A DNA stretch of 64,000 nucleotides from Stenotrophomonas africana (GTDB lineage Bacteria; Pseudomonadota; Gammaproteobacteria; Xanthomonadales; Xanthomonadaceae): positions 62,001-126,000 of the forward strand of contig NZ_JABEME010000003.1 of the NCBI RefSeq assembly GCF_013004645.1. The letters are read 5' to 3'. Each line of letters begins with the position of its first letter. Position 1 is the stretch's first letter. A model generated the notes under the pieces. The model saw only the letters and a program-made list of their open reading frames with translations. It had not been told where the DNA came from and did not search any database. The translations under genes and the position numbers were made by a program. Below are positions 8,407 through 17,295 of this stretch, one piece after another.

Positions 8407-9726
8407 ATGATGGGCTATTACCTGAAGCTGGCGCTGCACAACGCCAGGCGCAATACAATCATGACCGCATTGATGGTGCTGGCGGTTGCCGTGGGAATCG
8501 GCGCCAGCATGACCACGCTGACCGTCACCCACCTGCTTTCTGGAGATCCGCTGCCCGGCCGCAGCGATCGGATCTTCTATCCGCAGGTGGATGTCGATCC
8601 CGGATCGAAAGGGCGCGAGCCGCACGACGTGCTCGACTACCGGACCGCGCATGATCTCTGGTCATCCGGCCAGGCGGACCGGCAGACCATGGTGGTGGTC
8701 AATCCGCTGAAGCTCCGTTCGGATCTGGCCGGGATGGCGCCGCTGATGGGATCTTCGATCTCGACCACGGCGGACTTCTTCCCCATGTTCGAGGTGCCCT
8801 TTCAGTATGGCCGTGCCTGGACGGCCGAGGATGACCAGCGTCGCGGCCGCGTCGCGGTCATCTCGGCCCGGTTGAACCAGCGCCTGTTCGGGGGCCGCGA
8901 CAGTGTCGGACAGACCCTTCGGGTCAAGGACACCCATGTGCAGGTCATCGGCGTGCTGGATCATTGGCGGCCCTCTCCCTTGTTCTACAAGATCAGGGGC
9001 GGGCGGTTCTCGGGGGGAGAGACCTCAAGCTTCTACGCCGCGGCCGATGACATCTATCTGCCGATGTCGACCAGCCTGGATATCAACGAGGGCGACTTCC
9101 AGCCTTTTACCTGCTGGGCGACGCCCGAGACCCCGGGCGTGCTGCAGAACTCGCCCTGCGTGGCGGTCGCGGTCTGGGTGGAGCTCGGCAGCCCGGAGAA
9201 GGTGGCCAGCTATCGTCACTATCTGTCCAACTACGCGGGCGAACAACAGCGTCTGGGGCGCATCCGGCACGCGGACAACACCCGGCTCCGTTCGTTGATG
9301 GAGTGGCTGGACTTCAACCAGGTGGTGCCAAGTGACGTGAAGATGCAGACGGTGCTGTCCTTTGCGTTCCTGGTGGTCTGCCTGGCCAATGTCGTCGGGC
9401 TGCTGCTGGCGCGCTTCCTGCGCCACGGTGGAGAAATCGGCCTGCGACGCGCGCTGGGTGCCAGCCGGCGTGCGGTGTTCACACAATGCATGCTGGAAGC
9501 GGGGCTGATCGGTGTTGCCGGAGGGGTGGGCGGGCTGCTGCTGACCCTGCTGGGCCTGTGGGTGATCCGTGTCCAGCCGGTTGCCTACGCGGACCTGATG
9601 CATCTGGACCTGGCCATGTTCATGACCCTCTTTGGCCTTTCCCTGTTGGCCAGCCTGGTGGCTGGCGCGATTCCCGCCTATCGCGCCAGTTCGATCCAGC
9701 CTGTGGCGCAGCTCAAGCTGCTGTAA
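8407..9726 (+). CDS. FtsX/MacB-type ABC transporter permease
   Basis: A 439-residue inner-membrane protein with the MacB arrangement: one membrane helix at the N-terminus (TALMVLAVAVGIGASM), a large periplasmic MacB_PCD domain (about 45-315), then three helices at the C-terminus. The cytoplasmic loop carries the FtsX signature (GEIGLRRALGASRRAVF). Such permeases act in mechanotransmission or efflux with an ATPase and often a membrane-fusion protein. It forms a two-gene unit with the next permease (11-base gap). No ATPase gene is adjacent on either side. Confidence 0.85.
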   Translation: MMGYYLKLALHNARRNTIMTALMVLAVAVGIGASMTTLTVTHLLSGDPLPGRSDRIFYPQVDVDPGSKGREPHDVLDYRTAHDLWSSGQADRQTMVVVNPLKLRSDLAGMAPLMGSSISTTADFFPMFEVPFQYGRAWTAEDDQRRGRVAVISARLNQRLFGGRDSVGQTLRVKDTHVQVIGVLDHWRPSPLFYKIRGGRFSGGETSSFYAAADDIYLPMSTSLDINEGDFQPFTCWATPETPGVLQNSPCVAVAVWVELGSPEKVASYRHYLSNYAGEQQRLGRIRHADNTRLRSLMEWLDFNQVVPSDVKMQTVLSFAFLVVCLANVVGLLLARFLRHGGEIGLRRALGASRRAVFTQCMLEAGLIGVAGGVGGLLLTLLGLWVIRVQPVAYADLMHLDLAMFMTLFGLSLLASLVAGAIPAYRASSIQPVAQLKLL

Positions 9727-9737
9727 AGGAAACGATC

Positions 9738-10952
9738 ATGCAAACCGGACTGATCATCGCAGCGCTGCGCAAGCACCGGCTGGCCACCCTGTTGATCGCA
9801 GTGGAGATCGCGCTGGCATGCGCCGTGCTGTGCAATGCCATCTTCATGCTCACGCAGAAGGGGCGTGCACTGAACCTGGACAGTGGCATCGCCGAGTCGT
9901 CACTGGGCATCGTGCAGCTCTCCGGATTCGACGCCGCGCAGGCCGCCGATCTGAATGCCCGTGTGACCGGCGCGCTGCACGCGATTCCGGGTGTAACGTC
10001 GGTCGGCATCATCAGCGCCGTTCCGTTCGGTGAACCGGGCGTCCGCGCAGGCGTTCATACCGATGAGAGTGGCAAGGTCTTCGGTGGGGTCCTCGACTTC
10101 TACCTGGGTGACGCGGCGGCGATCCAGGCGCTGGATCTGAAGCTGTTGGCCGGGCGCTTGCCGGATGCCGCCGAGTACGCGCCGATCGGGCAGTACGTGC
10201 CCGCCAATGCGCCGATCCTGGTAACCCGGCAGCTTGCGGAGCGCTACTGGCCCGGTGAGCCGGCGGTCGGGCACAGCCTGTGGTCGATGGACAGCCGTTT
10301 CACCGTCATCGGCGTGGTCGAGCACCTGGCCGTATCACAACCCGGCGGAGGGGAGGCGCTGGGTAACGACTGGTCCGTGCTGATGCCGGCCAAGCCGGGC
10401 CCGCAGTTGGCGGGGCGCTACCTGGTGCGGGCCGCGCCCGGAGCGCTGCCCCGGGTGATGGCCGACGCACAGCGGGCGGTGGCGGCAGTGGCCCCCGACG
10501 TGGTGTTCGACCAGGCCGCCAGCCGCACCGTCGCCGAGCTGCGCGCGGACTATTTTCACGGAGGACGGTTGATGATGGCCCTGCTGGCGGGCGTGATCGT
10601 CGCGCTGCTGGGGGCCACCGCGCTGGGCATTGTCGGCCTTGCCAGCTACTGGGTAGAGCAGCGGCGCAGGCAGATCGGGATCCGCCGTGCGCTGGGTGCA
10701 ACCCGCCGCGACATCCTGCGTTACTTCCAGCTGGAGAACTTCCTGGTCGTGAGCCTGGGTGTCGTCGCTGGTGCGCTGCTCGCCTATGCATTCAACCTTG
10801 GTCTGATGCGGTTCTACGAACTGCCACGGCTCCCCTTGGCGTACCTGCCGATCAGTGCGCTGGCGTTGTGGCTGCTGGGGCAGGTGGCGGTGCTTGCACC
10901 TGCATTGAGGGCATCGTCGATCATGCCCGTGCAGGCCATCCGGTCTGCCTGA
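9738..10952 (+). CDS. second FtsX/MacB-type ABC transporter permease
   Basis: A 404-residue paralog-like partner of the preceding permease, with the same topology: N-terminal helix (LATLLIAVEIALACAVL), periplasmic domain with PGVTSVGIISAVPFG, and three C-terminal helices. The loop before the penultimate helices carries the FtsX signature (RRRQIGIRRALGATRRDILRYF). ATG 9738 has AAGGAAACG upstream, 11 bases after the first permease stops, so the two are probably co-translated as a heterodimer. The missing ATP-binding subunit must be elsewhere or lost. Confidence 0.85.
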   Translation: MQTGLIIAALRKHRLATLLIAVEIALACAVLCNAIFMLTQKGRALNLDSGIAESSLGIVQLSGFDAAQAADLNARVTGALHAIPGVTSVGIISAVPFGEPGVRAGVHTDESGKVFGGVLDFYLGDAAAIQALDLKLLAGRLPDAAEYAPIGQYVPANAPILVTRQLAERYWPGEPAVGHSLWSMDSRFTVIGVVEHLAVSQPGGGEALGNDWSVLMPAKPGPQLAGRYLVRAAPGALPRVMADAQRAVAAVAPDVVFDQAASRTVAELRADYFHGGRLMMALLAGVIVALLGATALGIVGLASYWVEQRRRQIGIRRALGATRRDILRYFQLENFLVVSLGVVAGALLAYAFNLGLMRFYELPRLPLAYLPISALALWLLGQVAVLAPALRASSIMPVQAIRSA

Positions 10953-11055
10953 TTTCCGTTGCTCAGGACGCTCTGCGGACGCACCCGGCATCGTGGGTGC
11001 GCGGCGTCGGGCCGGCGCGCAGTGTCCCTGCATTCGCGGGCTTCTGGCGAGTGCA

Positions 11056-11589
11056 TCATCGCACCGACTGCGGCACGCGTCGCAGCTTGCGGGTGTCATA
11101 GCCCATCGCGGCAATGCGCTGCACCGCCTGCTGGTAGTCACTGTCCGACACCTGCGGGGTGCGGGCCATGTACCAGACGTAATCGCGCTTGCTTCGCGCC
11201 ACGATGGTCTGGCGGTAGCTTTCGTCGAGCCAGGCGATCACGTACTCAGCCTGGATCGGCCAGATGAACTGCATGCCCCAGATCGCACCATTGCCTTCCT
11301 TCTCGACACGGCCGATGGGATGCATCGACTTCTGTGGTGCATCGAAGCTGCCTTTGCGGTAGGTGAAGGTGGTCTGGATGCGTCCATCGGGGCGCAGTGC
11401 ATAGCTCTCCACGGCGTCGAAGGCCTCGCGTTCAGGGCGCGATGGGATATGCGCGATCACGTACCAGTCGCCCATGAAACGCGGCACATCCACCGACGGC
11501 GGACGCGGCAGCGGGCGGGTATCGCTGGAACTGCAGCCGGAACCGAACAGGCCGACCGCGATCAGGGGAAGCAGCGAAAACATGCGCAT
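11056..11589 (-). CDS. blc: Blc-type outer-membrane lipocalin lipoprotein
   Basis: A 177-residue bacterial lipocalin. The signal sequence ends in a lipobox-like LFGSGC, so the mature protein should be lipid-anchored. The hallmark GDWYVIAHIPSRPERE (lipocalin GxW block) follows near residue 40, and family motifs NGAIWGMQFIWPIQAEYVIAWLD and YVWYMARTPQ come later. Bacterial lipocalins bind fatty acids or lysophospholipids and are stress-induced. It is the last gene of the minus-strand lipid operon, eight bases after the methyltransferase stop, consistent with membrane lipid repair. Start MRMF at 11589 has GAGG upstream. Confidence 0.85.
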   Translation of the reverse strand: MRMFSLLPLIAVGLFGSGCSSSDTRPLPRPPSVDVPRFMGDWYVIAHIPSRPEREAFDAVESYALRPDGRIQTTFTYRKGSFDAPQKSMHPIGRVEKEGNGAIWGMQFIWPIQAEYVIAWLDESYRQTIVARSKRDYVWYMARTPQVSDSDYQQAVQRIAAMGYDTRKLRRVPQSVR

Positions 11590-11597
11590 GGGGGACC

Positions 11598-12671
11598 TCA
11601 GCGGGGGCGGAACAGATAGTGGGCCACCAGCCACTGCTGGCCGTCGTCGTAGCCGAACAGCTCGGCGCATGCCATCCAGAACATCCGCCAGCGCTGCCAC
11701 CAGATCTTCGCTGCAGCCTGGCCGTAGGTGGCGATCAATACCGGCATCACCTGCTCGCGGGCTGCATCCTGGTTGGCCAGCCAGTGGTCGGCCGTGCGCT
11801 GGTAGTGGGTACCGTCCAGTAGCCAGCGCTGGTCCAGGCGCAGGTCGCGCTGGAAATGCAGCAGCGTGTCGGCCGCAGGCATCAATCCGCCGGTGAAAAA
11901 GTAGCGGCCCATCCAATTGTCACCACCGTCGGTCTCGAACGGATACATCAACGTGCGATGGGCGAAGATGTGCACGAACAGCGCACCATCCGGTTTCAGC
12001 CACCGTGCGATGCCGGCCAGCAGGCGCTCGTAGTTGCGCACGTGCTCGAACATCTCCACTGAAACGCAGCGGTCGAACCGCGCTGTCGGCAGGTCGAGTT
12101 GGTTGACGTCACACGTCAGCACCTCGACGTTGCCCAGGCCGCGCGCCTGGCACTGCGCCATGATGTGCTGGCGTTGGCTGTGCGAGTTGGACACAGCGGT
12201 GATACGCGCCTGCGGATAGCGCTCGGCCATCCACAGGGTCAGTGAGCCCCAGCCGCAGCCCAGCTCAAGAATCTGCTGGCCATCGGCCAGTCCGGCGCGC
12301 TGGCCGTACAGTTCCAGCATGGCGTCCTCCGCCTGGTCCAGCGTTTCGCGCCCGGTGGGGTAGTAGCAGCTGCTGTACTTCAGTCGCTTGCCCAGGCAGG
12401 CCTGGAAGAATGCCGCAGGAACTTCATAGTGCTGGCGATTGGCCGCGTCGGTATGCAGCGCGAGTGGACTGTCGGCCAGCTCGGCGATGCGCTGGCTGAA
12501 GCGTGCGGATTGGCCTTCGATGCCACCTTCGCTTTCCTCATGCAGGCGTCGCGCGCACAAGCGGCGGATACCCGCGCGCAGCGCCGCATCGGGGACCAGC
12601 CCGCGTTCGGCCCAGGCGATCAGCCCGGTTTCCGCATCTTCGGCTGGATTCAGTGACGGGATCGCGCTCAT
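11598..12671 (-). CDS. cyclopropane-fatty-acid-synthase-like SAM methyltransferase
   Basis: A 357-residue class I methyltransferase of the CFAS group. The SAM site is ILELGCGWGSLTLWMAERYP (about 127-146), preceded by a Cfa-like entry block (KRLKYSSCYYPTGRETLDQAEDAML) and followed by VSVEMFEHVRNYERLL. It lacks the long N-terminal lipid-binding domain of true Cfa and is shorter than the paralog at 13997. Known relatives in ChrR-regulated loci modify unsaturated fatty acids, but the product made here cannot be read from sequence. It overlaps the upstream DUF1295 gene by four bases. Confidence 0.8.
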   Translation of the reverse strand: MSAIPSLNPAEDAETGLIAWAERGLVPDAALRAGIRRLCARRLHEESEGGIEGQSARFSQRIAELADSPLALHTDAANRQHYEVPAAFFQACLGKRLKYSSCYYPTGRETLDQAEDAMLELYGQRAGLADGQQILELGCGWGSLTLWMAERYPQARITAVSNSHSQRQHIMAQCQARGLGNVEVLTCDVNQLDLPTARFDRCVSVEMFEHVRNYERLLAGIARWLKPDGALFVHIFAHRTLMYPFETDGGDNWMGRYFFTGGLMPAADTLLHFQRDLRLDQRWLLDGTHYQRTADHWLANQDAAREQVMPVLIATYGQAAAKIWWQRWRMFWMACAELFGYDDGQQWLVAHYLFRPR

Positions 12672-13453
12672 GCGGAATGCTCCTTGGAAGAACGGGGAAA
12701 CCAGGGAAAGAACATCGGCGTGCTGCGCTGGTAGTCGCGGTAGTCATCGCCACGGCTGCGCAGCGCCTGCTTCTCGGTGAATGGAATGCCGCTGAGGTAG
12801 CGCAGGAACACGTACATCAGCAGCGGGCCGGCCCAGGCCAGCCACCACAGTGGTGAGCCGACCGCGAGCAGGACGTAGCTGAACCAGTGCAGCCACTCGA
12901 AGAAGTAGTTGGGATGGCGGGAATAACGCCACAGCCCCTCGCGGCAGGTGTGGCCCTTGTTCGCCGGATCGGCGCGGAAGCGGGCCAGCTGATGGTCGGC
13001 CAGGCTTTCGCCGCCGACGCTCAGCAGCCAGACCAGCGCTGCGGCGACCACCCACAGGGTCAGGTCGCCCCGGGGATTGGCGGCCACCGCGACGAAGGGC
13101 AGGGCGAACAGGGCGATCAGCAGCGCCTGCGCCATGAAGAAGCCGAAGATCTTGCCCTGATGGCCCTGCCAGTATTCGCGCAGATAGCGATAGCGCCCGT
13201 CTTCCGGTTCGCTGCGAACCCGGTGCCACAGGTGCAGGGCCAGTCGGCTGCCCCACAGGCCGCCGAGTACGCCCAACGCAACCCGCGGCACCATCGCGCC
13301 ATCGCCGAGCAGCGCCAGCAGCAGGGCGGAGGCGGCCACGCCCTTGGCCCAGAGCACATCGACCACGCCGATGTTGTGGCGGCGGCGCTGCCAGGCCCAG
13401 CCCCAGCTCATCACCAGTACGGCATACAGCAGGACCCACAACAGATTGATCAT
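12668..13453 (-). CDS. DUF1295 integral membrane protein (steroid 5-alpha-reductase-like)
   Basis: A 261-residue polytopic membrane protein. The C-terminal half has the DUF1295/isoprenylcysteine-methyltransferase-like signature: CREGLWRYSRHPNYFFEWLHWFSYVLLA, then GIPFTEKQALRSRGDDYRDYQRSTPMF. About six or seven hydrophobic segments precede it, and KGVAASALLLALLG and WGSRLALHLWHRVRSEPEDGRY match the family N-terminal pattern. Relatives reduce or methylate lipids. Start MINLL at 13453 overlaps the end of the DUF2878 gene (ATGA), supporting translational coupling. Confidence 0.85.
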   Translation of the reverse strand: MINLLWVLLYAVLVMSWGWAWQRRRHNIGVVDVLWAKGVAASALLLALLGDGAMVPRVALGVLGGLWGSRLALHLWHRVRSEPEDGRYRYLREYWQGHQGKIFGFFMAQALLIALFALPFVAVAANPRGDLTLWVVAAALVWLLSVGGESLADHQLARFRADPANKGHTCREGLWRYSRHPNYFFEWLHWFSYVLLAVGSPLWWLAWAGPLLMYVFLRYLSGIPFTEKQALRSRGDDYRDYQRSTPMFFPWFPRSSKEHSA

Positions 13454-13995
13454 GATGGTGCTCCGGCCAAAGGCGTAGGGGTGATGCGGGAGCCGCGACG
13501 GGCGACCTGGCACAGCAGCGAAAGCGCGATGCTCCAGCCCACACCCAGCACCAGCGGCCCCTGCCACAGCGGCGCATGGAACCGGACCGCATCGAATCCC
13601 CGCGCTGCGGAGAGATAGGCCAGCGGTGCCAGCAGCAGGCCGAACAGGGCCGGCAGGGCGAGGTGCCGCTGCAGGAAACGCATCGACCTGGTCAGCGTCA
13701 TCGCGAACGCCGCCCACAACGCCATGATCCAGGGCGGCGGCACCCAACCCAACGGGGCTGCCGCGTAGCGCACCGTACCGCTGGCGGCGGCACTGGCGTC
13801 GACCAGCCATGCGCAGGCCAGCGCCAGCATCATCAGCCGGACGTCCAGCCGCACCTGCGGCGAGGTCAGCAGCTGGCTGCCGATGTAAAGCAACGCTGCC
13901 AGCAGCGCCGGCCATTGCAGGCCGTGCCCGGCACCGGCTACGGCACAGAGCCAGACCAGCTGGTTGCCAAGCAGATTGCCCCATGGCCGGCGCAT
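13450..13995 (-). CDS. DUF2878 integral membrane protein
   Basis: About 181 residues, five to six hydrophobic segments, starting MRRPWGNLLGNQLVWLCAVAG. The family (DUF2878) has no known reaction but commonly sits between cyclopropane synthase and DUF1295 genes, as here. The conserved features seen are the polar GNxLxxQLVW start and a WxxPPPWIMALWAAFAMTL segment in mid-protein. It starts one base after the stop of the synthase gene and ends in a four-base overlap with the DUF1295 start. Function can only be inferred from context: lipid modification under sigma-factor control. Confidence 0.8.
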   Translation of the reverse strand: MRRPWGNLLGNQLVWLCAVAGAGHGLQWPALLAALLYIGSQLLTSPQVRLDVRLMMLALACAWLVDASAAASGTVRYAAAPLGWVPPPWIMALWAAFAMTLTRSMRFLQRHLALPALFGLLLAPLAYLSAARGFDAVRFHAPLWQGPLVLGVGWSIALSLLCQVARRGSRITPTPLAGAPS

Positions 13996-13996
13996 C

Positions 13997-15256
13997 TCAG
14001 GTGGCCTGGCCGGGCGGGACGGCGGGCCGATGGCCGGGACGTGCGAGAACCAGATGCGATACGCCGATCGAACGCTCGAGGAACCCACCCTCGCAGTAGG
14101 CCAGGTAGAACTCCCACATCCGGCAGAAGCCGGCGTCGAAACCCTGCGCCTGTACCGTAGGCAGCTGCGCCAGGAAGCGCTGGCGCCAGGCACGCAGCGT
14201 CAGTGCATAGGAATGCCCGAAGTCCTGCTGCGCGATCAGCTGCAGGTCGCTGGATCGGGTCTTGGCGGCCATGATCGCGTTGATCGACGGAATGAAGCTG
14301 CCCGGGAATACATAGCGTTTGATGTAGTCGACGCTGCGCCGGGCCTGCTCGTAGCGATGGTCCTCGATGGTGATGGCCTGCAGCAGGGCAACGCCATCCG
14401 GTTTCAGCAGCCGCTGCAACGTGGCCATGTAGGTGTCCAGGTACTCTGCGCCGATGGCTTCGATCATCTCGATCGACACCAGTTTGTCGTACTGGCCCTG
14501 CAGGTCGCGGTAGTCCTGCATCAGCAGCGTGACCCGGTCCTGCAGGCCGGCGGCGCGGACACGCTCGGCCGCCAGTGCGTGCTGTTCTGCGGAGATGGTG
14601 GTGGTGGTGACATGGCAGCCATAGTGCTGCGCTGCATGCACGGCAAACCCGCCCCAGCCGGTGCCGATCTCGACCACGCGGTCGCCGGGCTTCAGCGCCA
14701 GCTGTTGGCAGATCCGATCCAGCTTGCGCCGCGACGCTGCCTCCAGTGGCTCGCTTTCGGTGTCGAACAGGGCCGAGGAATACATCAGGTCCGGCGACAG
14801 GAACAGCGCGAAGAAATCGTTGCCGAGGTCGTAGTGCGCGGCGATGTTGCGGCGGCTGCCTTCACGGCTGTTGCGGCGCAGGCGGTTCCAGCCGCGCAGC
14901 AGCCAGCCCCCCACGCGGGCCGGGCCACGTTCCATGCCGTCGAGCAGATCGCGATTGCGCACCAGCAGGCGTATCAGTGCGACCAGGTCGTCACAGTGCC
15001 ACTCGCCGTGGATGTAGCTTTCTCCTGCGCCGACGCTGCCCTGTGCCGCGACCTTTCTATAGAACGCGGGGTCATCGATGGTGACGGTGACATGCAGTTC
15101 GCCGCGGGCATCACCCAGCCAGACTTCGCCGAGCGCGTCGCGCACGCACAGGCGGCCGTCACGCAGCGGCGCAAGCTGGGCCAGCAGGCGGCGGCGCAGG
15201 AAGGCATCCAGTGTGCCGGGGCGCGGCAGCGCGACCGAAGGAGTGATCGAATTCAT
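13997..15256 (-). CDS. cfa: cyclopropane-fatty-acyl-phospholipid synthase
   Basis: A 419-residue enzyme that transfers a methylene group from SAM to the double bond of membrane phospholipid acyl chains. The N-terminal lipid-binding region (GESYIHGEWHCDDLVALI) is followed by the Cfa hallmark (NIAAHYDLGNDFFALFLSPDLMYSSALF, about 137-164), the SAM site VVEIGTGWGGFAVHAA, and C-terminal VDYIKRYVFPGSFIPS. Length and order match the family. Its start overlaps the stop of the DUF1365 gene by four bases. It is probably the functional cyclopropane synthase of the operon, protecting membranes from oxidative damage. Confidence 0.9.
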   Translation of the reverse strand: MNSITPSVALPRPGTLDAFLRRRLLAQLAPLRDGRLCVRDALGEVWLGDARGELHVTVTIDDPAFYRKVAAQGSVGAGESYIHGEWHCDDLVALIRLLVRNRDLLDGMERGPARVGGWLLRGWNRLRRNSREGSRRNIAAHYDLGNDFFALFLSPDLMYSSALFDTESEPLEAASRRKLDRICQQLALKPGDRVVEIGTGWGGFAVHAAQHYGCHVTTTTISAEQHALAAERVRAAGLQDRVTLLMQDYRDLQGQYDKLVSIEMIEAIGAEYLDTYMATLQRLLKPDGVALLQAITIEDHRYEQARRSVDYIKRYVFPGSFIPSINAIMAAKTRSSDLQLIAQQDFGHSYALTLRAWRQRFLAQLPTVQAQGFDAGFCRMWEFYLAYCEGGFLERSIGVSHLVLARPGHRPAVPPGQAT

Positions 15257-16020
15257 CGCGGTTTCTCGGCAAGGGTAGGGTGGTCATGCACGGGGTTGCG
15301 CTTCAGCCACAGCCGCAGTGCGTGCCAGTGGATGGCGGCCACCACCTGGGTGGTCATCAGTGGGTAGCAGGCCAGGACCCGGGCCAGCCCGCGACCGTCC
15401 AGGGCATGCCGCTGCATGGCCTGGGTGGCATCGAACTGGCGCACGCCGTCGCGCCAGACCTGCATGTGCACGCGCAGGTCCTGACCCGGGCGGTTGAACC
15501 GCCAGTCGTAGTGGCAGTCCATCGGCATGAACGGCGATACATGGAAGCGCTTGTCGAACTGCCAACGCAGTGAACTGCCTTGGTGCGTGGCGGTAGCGAC
15601 CGGCAGCACATAGGCGTGCCGTTCCTTCCAGGGCGTGTTGGTGATCTCGGCGACGATGCAGTCCAGCGTGCTGCCATCGGCCTGGTAGCAATAGTAGAAA
15701 CTGACCGGATTGAACACATGCCCGGCGAAGCGAAGATGGGTGAGCAGTCGTACCGGGCCGGTAGGCCTGTAACCGAGCGTGGCTGCAGCATGGTCGCGCA
15801 CCGCATCGGCCAGCGGCTGCGCCCGGTCACCGAAGTAGTCGCTGCGGCGGAACTCGGCGAGATTGCGCCGATTGACCGACCACAACCAACGCCCGGCGAA
15901 CACCGTATCGAGTTCATCCAGATCGAGCAGCAGCTGCGCGATCGGGTAACGGAATGCATGCGGATGCGGATGATGCCGGCGATGCATCACCTGCCCGAAA
16001 TAGAGCGCACTGGCGCTCAT
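15253..16020 (-). CDS. DUF1365 protein
   Basis: A 255-residue protein with the DUF1365 signature: a histidine-rich start (YFGQVMHRRHHPHPHAFRYPI), SDYFGDR, LTHLRFAGHVFNPVSFYYCY, and the segment FDKRFHVSPFMPMDCHYDWRF. The family is nearly always adjacent to a FAD amine-oxidase-like gene and a cyclopropane synthase, as here. Its reaction is unknown; the conserved His and Asp residues suggest an enzyme or lipid-binding role. Translationally coupled on both sides by four-base overlaps. Confidence 0.85.
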   Translation of the reverse strand: MSASALYFGQVMHRRHHPHPHAFRYPIAQLLLDLDELDTVFAGRWLWSVNRRNLAEFRRSDYFGDRAQPLADAVRDHAAATLGYRPTGPVRLLTHLRFAGHVFNPVSFYYCYQADGSTLDCIVAEITNTPWKERHAYVLPVATATHQGSSLRWQFDKRFHVSPFMPMDCHYDWRFNRPGQDLRVHMQVWRDGVRQFDATQAMQRHALDGRGLARVLACYPLMTTQVVAAIHWHALRLWLKRNPVHDHPTLAEKPR

Positions 16021-17294
16021 GCCGCCACCTCGCCCGGAGCCTGTGCCCGCTGGTGTGGCGCGCAGGCCTGCAGGGCGTCGACCACGCGTCGGGCACTGCG
16101 GATACCATCCTCGTGGAAGCCCCAACCCCAATAGGCGCCTGCAAACCAGGTGTGGCGACGACCCTGCAGTTCCGCCCAGCGCTGCTGCGCCCGCACTGCG
16201 GCGTGGTCGTGTACGGGGTGCGCGTAATGCAGGGTTCGCAGCACCTTGGTGGGGTCGATTGCCTCGCTGCGGTTAAGCGTCACTACCAGGGGGGTGTCGC
16301 CGGGCAGGCCCTGAAGCAGATTCATGCAGTAGCTGACGGTGCAGGGCGCGGCGCGATCCTGCGGCACGTGCGCGTTCCACGCTGCCCAGGCCTTGCGGTT
16401 GCGCGGCAGCAACGAGGCATCGGTATGCAGCACCGCCTCATTGGATTGATAGCGGATGGCGCCCAGCACCTCACGCTCGCCGGCGTCCGCATCGGCCAGC
16501 AGGGCCAGCGCCTGGTCGCTGTGGCAGGCCAGGATCACTTCGTCGAAGGCCTCCACGCCAGCAGCGCTGTGCACGCGTGCGCCCCAGGGCATGCGTTCGA
16601 CGGTGCTGACGGGGCATTGCAGCCGCTCATGCACGCGCCAGCGGCGGCGCAGCGCATCCACGTAGCGCGCCGATCCGCCGCTGACTACCCGCCAGCTCGG
16701 GCGGCCGGTCATCTGTAGCATCTGGTGATTGGCCATGAACTGGGCCAGGTAGCGCGCCGGGAAGTCCTGCACGGTGACCGCCGGTGACGACCACAGTGCC
16801 GAGGCCATCGGCAGCAGGTGCTCGTCGATGAACGCCTCGCCATAGCGCTGGCTGCGCAGGTACTCGCCCAGCGTGGGGCCGTCTTCTTCGGCCAGCAGCA
16901 ACGGCGCGTCACGATAGAACCGGCGAAGGTCGGCCAGCATGCCCCAGAAACGTGGCGATACCAGGTTGCGGCGCTGGCAGAACAGCCCATCGAGCGAGGT
17001 GGCGTTGTACTCCACGCCGCTGCGCTCACTGTGCATGGAGAAGCTCATCGTGGTCGGTTGCGAGGCTACACCCAGCTCGTCGAACAGCGCCGTCAGCAGC
17101 GGATAGTGCTGGGGGTTGAACACAATGAAACCGGTATCCACCGCCAGGCGTGCGCCATCGACCTGCACGTCGTGGGTGTGGGTGTGGCCGCCGAGGTAGT
17201 CGTTGGCCTCGAACAGCGTGACGTCGTGCTGGCCATCCAGCCACCAGGCACTGGCCAGCCCCGCGATACCCGAGCCGATGATCGCAATACGCAC
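16017..17294 (-). CDS. FAD-dependent oxidoreductase of the amine-oxidase/desaturase superfamily
   Basis: A 425-residue flavoprotein. The N-terminal Rossmann motif GSGIAGLASAWWL (about 7-19) is followed by the acidic ribose-binding residue in LFEAN, then GGHTHTHDV, typical of the NAD(P)/FAD amine-oxidase family. Later blocks (AVDTGFIVFNPQHYPLLTALF; VILACHSDQALALL) match. In related operons it works with DUF1365 and Cfa-type proteins in furan- or cyclopropane-fatty-acid chemistry; that role is inferred. Only one base separates it from the desaturase gene stop. Confidence 0.85.
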   Translation of the reverse strand: MRIAIIGSGIAGLASAWWLDGQHDVTLFEANDYLGGHTHTHDVQVDGARLAVDTGFIVFNPQHYPLLTALFDELGVASQPTTMSFSMHSERSGVEYNATSLDGLFCQRRNLVSPRFWGMLADLRRFYRDAPLLLAEEDGPTLGEYLRSQRYGEAFIDEHLLPMASALWSSPAVTVQDFPARYLAQFMANHQMLQMTGRPSWRVVSGGSARYVDALRRRWRVHERLQCPVSTVERMPWGARVHSAAGVEAFDEVILACHSDQALALLADADAGEREVLGAIRYQSNEAVLHTDASLLPRNRKAWAAWNAHVPQDRAAPCTVSYCMNLLQGLPGDTPLVVTLNRSEAIDPTKVLRTLHYAHPVHDHAAVRAQQRWAELQGRRHTWFAGAYWGWGFHEDGIRSARRVVDALQACAPHQRAQAPGEVAA

Positions 17295-17295
17295 G

